NCBI GenBank assembly: GCA_965370315.1
Contig: CBDUTO010000047.1
Span: forward strand, 1-28,687
Source: 1-14-2-50-31-20 sp965370315
GTDB lineage: Bacteria > Bacteroidota > Ignavibacteria > Ignavibacteriales > Melioribacteraceae
Direction of reading: 5' to 3'
Length of the DNA: 28,687 nucleotides
Shown: positions 25,219 to 28,687 of the stretch, one piece after another
How the letters are laid out: each line of letters begins with the position of its first letter
How positions within the stretch are numbered: the first letter of the stretch is position 1
Position numbers and translations under genes: made by a program
The notes under the pieces: model-generated
Database searches by the model: none
What the model was told of the DNA's origin: nothing
What the model saw: only the letters and a program-made list of their open reading frames with translations

Positions 25219-26178
25219 TCAACATAAATTTGGGATAAATTCCTTTGGAATATCTCCTAAATCGGAAGCTGAACTATTTTCAATTACTTGCTTTTCCGTT
25301 TTAGCCCCAGGTATTACTGTCTGGCAAGCTGGATGAGAAGTACAAAAACGCAAACTTACTTGTCCCATACTTTGATCAGGATATTTTTCAAACAATGGTT
25401 TCATCTTCTCTAACTGAATTAAATAGTTTCTAATCTTTTCTGGTGAAAGATTCATACTTCTGTGATCATCTTCACTGAATGTAGAGCCTTTTGAAAATTT
25501 CCCTGTCAAAAACCCAAAAAGTAATGGAATTCTAACTATAACACCAATTCCATATTCCATAGCTTTTGGGAATAGGACTTTCTCTGCCTCGCGTTCTAGC
25601 AAATTGTAACGGACTTGGATAGAATCAATTAAGTCGTGATGGGCATCCAATATATGTGCATGCTCTGTCTCCTTAAATGATTGAATACTAAACCCAGCAC
25701 TTTTGATTTTACCATCCTTCTTTAATTGTTCAAGTGCTAACCACGGTTCATCTCTTTCAAGTTTTTCTAAATCGGGGCTATGTAATTGAAGAATATCTAA
25801 AGCTTCAACATTTAGTCTTTTTAAACTCTGCTCTGCAGCATAGATTATATACTCTTTGGTATAAGTCTGTTGAATTGCACCGTACCCTTCGTCATTTTCC
25901 GCGTTTGCAAAATAGAAATCGTTTCCAGCTTTTGTTGCAATTACAATATTCTTTTTTCCACGCTCTTTAATTAATTTTGAAATTAATTCCTCAGAATGAC
26001 CAAATCCGTAGACATCAGCTGTATCTATAAATGTAACACCTTCATCAATTGCTTTATTTAAAGCTAGCATTGAAACATCATCATCTGTTTTACCCCAATT
26101 CATTCCACCAATTGCCCAAGCTCCAAAACCAACTGTGGATACTTCTGAGCCTCTAACTCCAAGGTTTTTATAGTTCAT
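25219..26178 (-). CDS. Aldo/keto reductase
   Basis: This NADPH-dependent oxidoreductase reduces aldehydes or ketones; the substrate is unknown. The catalytic tetrad is complete: Asp52 and Tyr57 in FIDTADVYGFGHSE, Lys83 in IATKAGNDF and His133 in DILQLHSPD. The barrel continues with AGFSIQSF, SIQVRYNLLEREAEKVLFP and VRIPLLFGFLTGKFS, and it ends with the cofactor-site block CQTVIPGAKTEKQVIEN. I use the ATG at 26176-26178 with GGAG 5 bases upstream, giving 319 residues; a GTG two codons earlier overlaps that ribosome site. It stands alone, transcribed away from the plus-strand block to its right, with its own hairpin terminator. Confidence 0.94.
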   Translation of the reverse strand: MNYKNLGVRGSEVSTVGFGAWAIGGMNWGKTDDDVSMLALNKAIDEGVTFIDTADVYGFGHSEELISKLIKERGKKNIVIATKAGNDFYFANAENDEGYGAIQQTYTKEYIIYAAEQSLKRLNVEALDILQLHSPDLEKLERDEPWLALEQLKKDGKIKSAGFSIQSFKETEHAHILDAHHDLIDSIQVRYNLLEREAEKVLFPKAMEYGIGVIVRIPLLFGFLTGKFSKGSTFSEDDHRSMNLSPEKIRNYLIQLEKMKPLFEKYPDQSMGQVSLRFCTSHPACQTVIPGAKTEKQVIENSSASDLGDIPKEFIPNLC

Positions 26179-26385
26179 TTTCACTCCAATTTTATTAAAA
26201 ATCTATCTATTAAACTTATTGAATTGAATGGAGAAATGGAAGGTTGTAAAATATCAGCAAATGTTATTAATCTTTTAAAATAGCTGAATTTTGGAGTGAT
26301 TTATTAGTTTTTTCGTGAATAATGTTGTTATGTCAGAGTTTCAACATAGCAACAGAATATATATTAAAATATTTTACTTTTTTTC

Positions 26386-26412
26386 TAAACTAAATGTGAA
26401 ATAATCCGATTA
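26386..26412 (+). promoter_or_regulatory. Sigma-28-like promoter candidate
   Basis: TAAACTAA (26386-26393), an 11-base spacer, then TCCGATTA (26405-26412) matches the flagellar sigma-28 consensus TAAAGTTT-N11-GCCGATAA at 11 of 16 positions with exact spacing, including the CCGAT core. Transcription would begin near 26419, 44 bases before the preferred start of the next gene. Confidence 0.45.
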
Positions 26413-26462
26413 TGATATATAACTTGAAAATAAATTACATTTTAAACAAAGCTAGAGAAAAA

Positions 26463-26783
26463 ATGGATTTTGAAAAGAGAAATAGCCCAAGGGAAAAAAG
26501 ATTATCATCAAAAAGATCTATCCATACAGTTATTGAAATTTCAAAAAAGATTAACGAATTGCTTGAACAAATGGAATATAATAATTCAGATATGCTCCTT
26601 ACCAAAGAGCATATCAAACATAATCTCAATAAGCTTATTAATTATGAAGATAACCAAAGCCAACTAAAACCCGAGAAGATAAGAGCAAGTACGAAAGCAC
26701 GAAGTTTAGGACTTTTCACTAATTTTTCGAACAATTATTATATAGATAATCGCGGTAGATTAATAACAACATATTCTAAATAA
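26463..26783 (+). CDS. Small charged protein of unknown function
   Basis: I do not recognise this protein. It is about 106 residues, strongly Lys/Arg/Asn/Ser-rich, with a predicted helical middle (VIEISKKINELLEQMEY, then KEHIKHNLNKLINYE) and a C-terminus containing YYIDNRGRLITTYSK. There is no signal peptide or membrane segment. The frame extends upstream to an ATG at 26412, but that codon lies inside the sigma-28-like -10 element and has no ribosome site. The ATG at 26463 follows AGAGA at about 5 bases and is preferred. It is the first gene on the plus strand after the strand switch and is followed by a structured leader and terminator. A flagellar or motility link is only suggested by the promoter candidate. 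Confidence 0.6.
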   Translation: MDFEKRNSPREKRLSSKRSIHTVIEISKKINELLEQMEYNNSDMLLTKEHIKHNLNKLINYEDNQSQLKPEKIRASTKARSLGLFTNFSNNYYIDNRGRLITTYSK

Positions 26784-26808
26784 CTATCACAATTATTTGA
26801 ATTTTATT

Positions 26809-26902
26809 GTTCATATTATGAACATAAAGTTCAGGCCTGGTTAGCCTGAAGTGGTCCTCAGCGGCGTCAGCAAGAGTAGAGTCTTCTGGCGCCGTAATTT
26901 TT
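26809..26902 (+). promoter_or_regulatory. GC-rich multi-hairpin RNA leader ending in an intrinsic terminator
   Basis: Three hairpins follow each other between the small unknown gene and the first pilin-like gene. GTTCAT/ATGAAC (26809-26823) has a 3-base loop. TTCAGGC/GCCTGAA (26830-26850) is a perfect 7-bp stem with loop CTGGTTA. CGGCG/CGCCG (26862-26894) continues inward with T-G, CAG/CTG and AGA/TCT pairs. The last is followed by TAATTTTT. The stretch 26829-26894 is more than half G+C in a window near one third. It may simply terminate the upstream gene, or it may be a riboswitch-like or attenuator leader for the pilin-like genes. I do not recognise a known riboswitch consensus in it. Confidence 0.6.
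26862..26902 (+). terminator. Intrinsic terminator before the first pilin-like gene
   Basis: The extended stem CGGCG...CGCCG (arms 26862-26875 and 26882-26894, with a small internal loop) is followed at once by TAATTTTT. It lies 79 bases after the stop of the unknown small gene and 49 bases before the first pilin-like start codon. Confidence 0.65.
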
Positions 26903-26951
26903 AAAGTGAGTTGTTTTTTAATTAAAGCTATATAAGTAAAGGAATTATATT

Positions 26952-27377
26952 ATGGGATCTAAGCAATTATTACTAATTGTATTAGGAGTTTTTATTGTAG
27001 GCGTTTCTGTTTTTGTTTCGGTTGCAATATTTGATTCTCAGTTTTCTGGGCAAGTAAAAGATATGGCAATTCAACAAATGCATGATATTAGCTCATATGC
27101 AGTAACTTACTGGAAAAAACCAGAAGACAGCGGTGGCGGTGGAGGTACTTACTATGGTTTTGAAATTCCAAAAGGCATAACAGAGGGTGAATCAAATTGG
27201 AACTTTGATATGAGATTAAATAATTCCAAACTTGATTTTTTTATGATTTCAAAAGAATTTAAGTATAATGGACAATCATATATTCTACAAGGTTTACATG
27301 ATAATGGAAAATTTGTTTTTCTAAAACTCTTTAACCCTGAGAAGAATGAATGGGAAACCTTATTTGATAATACTTAA
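26952..27377 (+). CDS. Pilin-like protein 1 (N-terminal hydrophobic helix, Gly linker)
   Basis: The protein has 141 residues. It starts MGSKQLLLIVLGVFIVGVSV, a hydrophobic helix right at the N-terminus, continues as an amphipathic helix (about 28-54, QVKDMAIQQMHDISSYAVTYW), then a glycine linker (SGGGGG) and a strand-rich C-terminal domain. This order resembles type IV pilins and pseudopilins, whose N-terminal helix packs in a filament core. The canonical prepilin site (Gly-Phe-Thr-Leu-Ile-Glu) and Glu5 are absent, so assembly by a type IV pilus machine is not shown. I know of similar MG-x-x-QLLLIVLGV proteins in Bacteroidota/Ignavibacteria without assigned function. AAGGA lies 10 bases before the ATG. 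The motif CTATATAAG, 15 bases before the ATG, recurs before the second copy. Confidence 0.75.
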   Translation: MGSKQLLLIVLGVFIVGVSVFVSVAIFDSQFSGQVKDMAIQQMHDISSYAVTYWKKPEDSGGGGGTYYGFEIPKGITEGESNWNFDMRLNNSKLDFFMISKEFKYNGQSYILQGLHDNGKFVFLKLFNPEKNEWETLFDNT

Positions 27378-27520
27378 GTACCATATACATTCATAACTAA
27401 ATCATCAAGCATAGAGTCTTCTATCATAAAGCTTAATTTAAAGATGGGATAACAATTTTGAAAATTCGTCTATCCAATAAAAAGAATAGACTTAAAACTA
27501 TATAAGAAATTATTTTCATT
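27378..27520 (+). promoter_or_regulatory. Leader between the two pilin-like genes, with competing hairpins
   Basis: The spacer shares TAGAGTCTTCT and CTATATAAG with the leader of the first pilin-like gene, so it was probably duplicated with it. Stem A is GGATA/TATCC with inner AATTTT/AAAATT (27447-27475). Stem B is GTCTAT/ATAGAC (27468-27491). They share bases 27468-27475 and cannot form together. TAAAGCTT (27427-27434) and GATAA (27448-27452) resemble sigma-28 elements one base too close. Confidence 0.35.
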
Positions 27521-28042
27521 ATGGGAACAAACCAATTATTATTAATTGTATTAGGTGTATTTATTGTTGGAGCTGCAATTGCTGTTTCGCTGAATCTATT
27601 TGACACTCAATTTTCTAAGCAAATGGAAGATATGGCAGTTAAAGAAATGCATCAAATTAGTTCCTTTGCCCTAACACACTGGAAAAACCCTAAAAACACT
27701 GGTGGTGGTAGCGGATCGTATAATGGTTTTGTGATTCCTAAAGCAATAGCTGATGGCGAATCAAATTGGAATTTTGAATTAAGAATTAGTGACAATGAAC
27801 TTATATTTTTTATGATTTCCAAAAAACTTGCACATAATGGACAGCCATATATTCTCCAGGGAATTCACAAAAACGGGAAATTGGTTTTAATAAAATTATT
27901 TGATCCTGAAATGAACATATGGAAAACTTTAGTTGATAATAGTAAAAAAGAAGTATTCTCTGAAGTTAAGTTTAGTACTAAAGATAAAGATGATTCAGAC
28001 AATGACGAAAAAATAAAGAAGAAGAGGAAAACTATTGAGTAG
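27521..28042 (+). CDS. Pilin-like protein 2 (paralog with charged C-terminal tail)
   Basis: This 173-residue protein is a tandem duplicate of the preceding one, about 60% identical over 141 aligned residues without gaps by hand count. The hydrophobic start MGTNQLLLIVLGVFIVGAAI, the amphipathic helix ending SSFALTHW, the glycine linker TGGGSGSYNGF and the C-terminal block GESNWNFELR..FFMISK..YILQG are conserved. Unlike copy 1 it carries about 32 extra residues, a Lys/Asp/Glu-rich tail (KDKDDSDNDEKIKKKRKTIE). Its last codons overlap the start of the sigma-like gene by 8 bases, so the two are likely translated together. A filament or surface role is inferred from layout only. Confidence 0.75.
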   Translation: MGTNQLLLIVLGVFIVGAAIAVSLNLFDTQFSKQMEDMAVKEMHQISSFALTHWKNPKNTGGGSGSYNGFVIPKAIADGESNWNFELRISDNELIFFMISKKLAHNGQPYILQGIHKNGKLVLIKLFDPEMNIWKTLVDNSKKEVFSEVKFSTKDKDDSDNDEKIKKKRKTIE

Positions 28043-28687
28043 CAATTCCATATATATTCAAAATTTAATAGAGCAAGCTAAACTTGGACGAAAAAGTCAA
28101 TTTATTGAATTGTCACTTGAGTTTTTACCTCGTACTTATTCAATTGTCTTTGGTCTTGTTCCAAATATTGAAGCTGCAAAAAAAGTTTGTACTGAAGTTT
28201 TTTATATAATTTGGAAAAGAATTGAAACCATTAAATCTGATACTGATTTCACTTTACAATTAAGAGAGATTGCCATTGTTCGTAGTTTTCTTTATTTGCA
28301 AAACGTTGAAGAAATTGAGTTAGATGGTTTAGCAATACAGAAAATTACGAAAGGTGAATCAGAGTTTTTTACAAAAATAGAGAGAGAGTTTTTAAAACTC
28401 ACATATATACAACGTGTAATTTTAGTGCTTAACGATAAACTAGAGCTACCTAATATAAGAATTGCAGAAGTACTTAAGACCCTAAGTCAAGAAGAGATAA
28501 TGGAAGAACTCCATTCTGCTCGTGAAATATTATTGAAAGAGTTTCCAGACGGGAAACTAGAAGAATTTCCGGAACATGGTTGGGCAATTTTAAATGATTG
28601 CCTCATGAAACTTGACAAAGGGATTGATCAATATTTAGAGGATGAAGTAGTAGAATTTATCTCCGAATACTTACAACAAAGTAAAGA
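28035..28687 (+). CDS. Divergent ECF-sigma-like protein, partial (runs off window)
   Basis: An open frame begins at a TTG (28035-28037) with AGAGGA 6 bases upstream and continues 217 codons to the window edge; a stop at 28014 limits any longer start. The first part, about residues 8-80, resembles sigma region 2: IEQAKLGRKSQFIEL, LPRTYSIVFGLVPN, AAKKVCTEVFYIIWKRIE and LREIAIVRSFLY. Residues about 118-170 resemble region 4 (FLKLTYIQRVILVLNDKLELPNIRIAEVL, then EEIMEELHSAREILLKEF). The helix-turn-helix is poorly conserved, and a further domain of unknown nature follows. It may be a degenerate sigma factor or a regulator derived from one. Sigma similarity is inference from pattern; the overlap with the pilin-like gene is directly seen. 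Confidence 0.55.
   Translation, partial: MSSNSIYIQNLIEQAKLGRKSQFIELSLEFLPRTYSIVFGLVPNIEAAKKVCTEVFYIIWKRIETIKSDTDFTLQLREIAIVRSFLYLQNVEEIELDGLAIQKITKGESEFFTKIEREFLKLTYIQRVILVLNDKLELPNIRIAEVLKTLSQEEIMEELHSAREILLKEFPDGKLEEFPEHGWAILNDCLMKLDKGIDQYLEDEVVEFISEYLQQSK

Noticed and set aside
26825..26851. Sigma-28 promoter directly in the GC-rich leader (TAAAGTTC-N11-GCCTGAAG)
   Set aside because: The -35-like part and spacing fit, but the essential CGAT core of the -10 is missing and the bases are explained by the TTCAGGC/GCCTGAA stem.
26809..26902. Known riboswitch classes (c-di-GMP, cobalamin, glycine, SAM) or SRP RNA
   Set aside because: None of the conserved core sequences I know for these RNAs is present.

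Overview
The window is an AT-rich stretch of a bacterial chromosome (roughly two thirds A+T by eye). Gene content and protein styles suggest a member of the Bacteroidota/Chlorobi (FCB) assemblage, most likely Ignavibacteria-like: NusA and TruB are the short forms without extra C-terminal domains, an orphan ComB sits beside ftsK, and two small proteins with N-termini of the type MG-x-x-QLLLIVLGVFIVG occur in tandem. This placement rests on family resemblance, not on a search. No rRNA, tRNA, CRISPR array, transposase or integrase was seen.

Layout. (1) 1-1439, minus: a membrane sensor with a periplasmic double-Cache domain runs off the left edge; it is preceded by, and overlaps, a small ORF encoding only the first half of a PAS domain. 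(2) 1751-2989, minus: an ECF sigma factor and its membrane partner, a presumed anti-sigma factor. (3) 3136-4927, minus: DNA polymerase III delta subunit (holA), a REP-like palindromic spacer, and a lipoprotein cyclophilin. (4) 4961-11374, minus: a closely packed envelope and division cluster in transcription order comB, ftsK, lolA, flippase-like membrane protein, beta-barrel protein, uppP, with overlaps or gaps of 1-14 bases. (5) 11498-15937, minus: dusB, RNase G, transaldolase-like talC, gcvT. (6) 16010-24919, minus: the conserved translation and transcription superoperon rimP-nusA-infB-rbfA-truB-ribF-rpsO-pnp, with a strong intrinsic terminator after pnp and another hairpin terminator in the leader upstream of rimP. 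(7) 25219-26178, minus: an aldo/keto reductase with its own terminator.

Strand switch and accessory region. After about 26.2 kb everything reads plus: a small protein of unknown function behind a sigma-28-like promoter candidate, a GC-rich double-hairpin RNA leader ending in an intrinsic terminator, two tandem pilin-like paralogs (about 60% identical by hand count), and an overlapping gene for a divergent ECF-sigma-like protein that runs off the right edge. This 2.3 kb block is the least explained and most interesting part of the window.

How the genes fit together. Regions 3-6 are core housekeeping genes for replication, chromosome translocation, lipoprotein and undecaprenyl-phosphate handling, tRNA modification, RNA decay, ribosome maturation and translation initiation. 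Regions 1, 2 and 7 are sensing and metabolic genes. The right-hand block looks like a lineage-specific surface or filament module linked to a sigma-like regulator.
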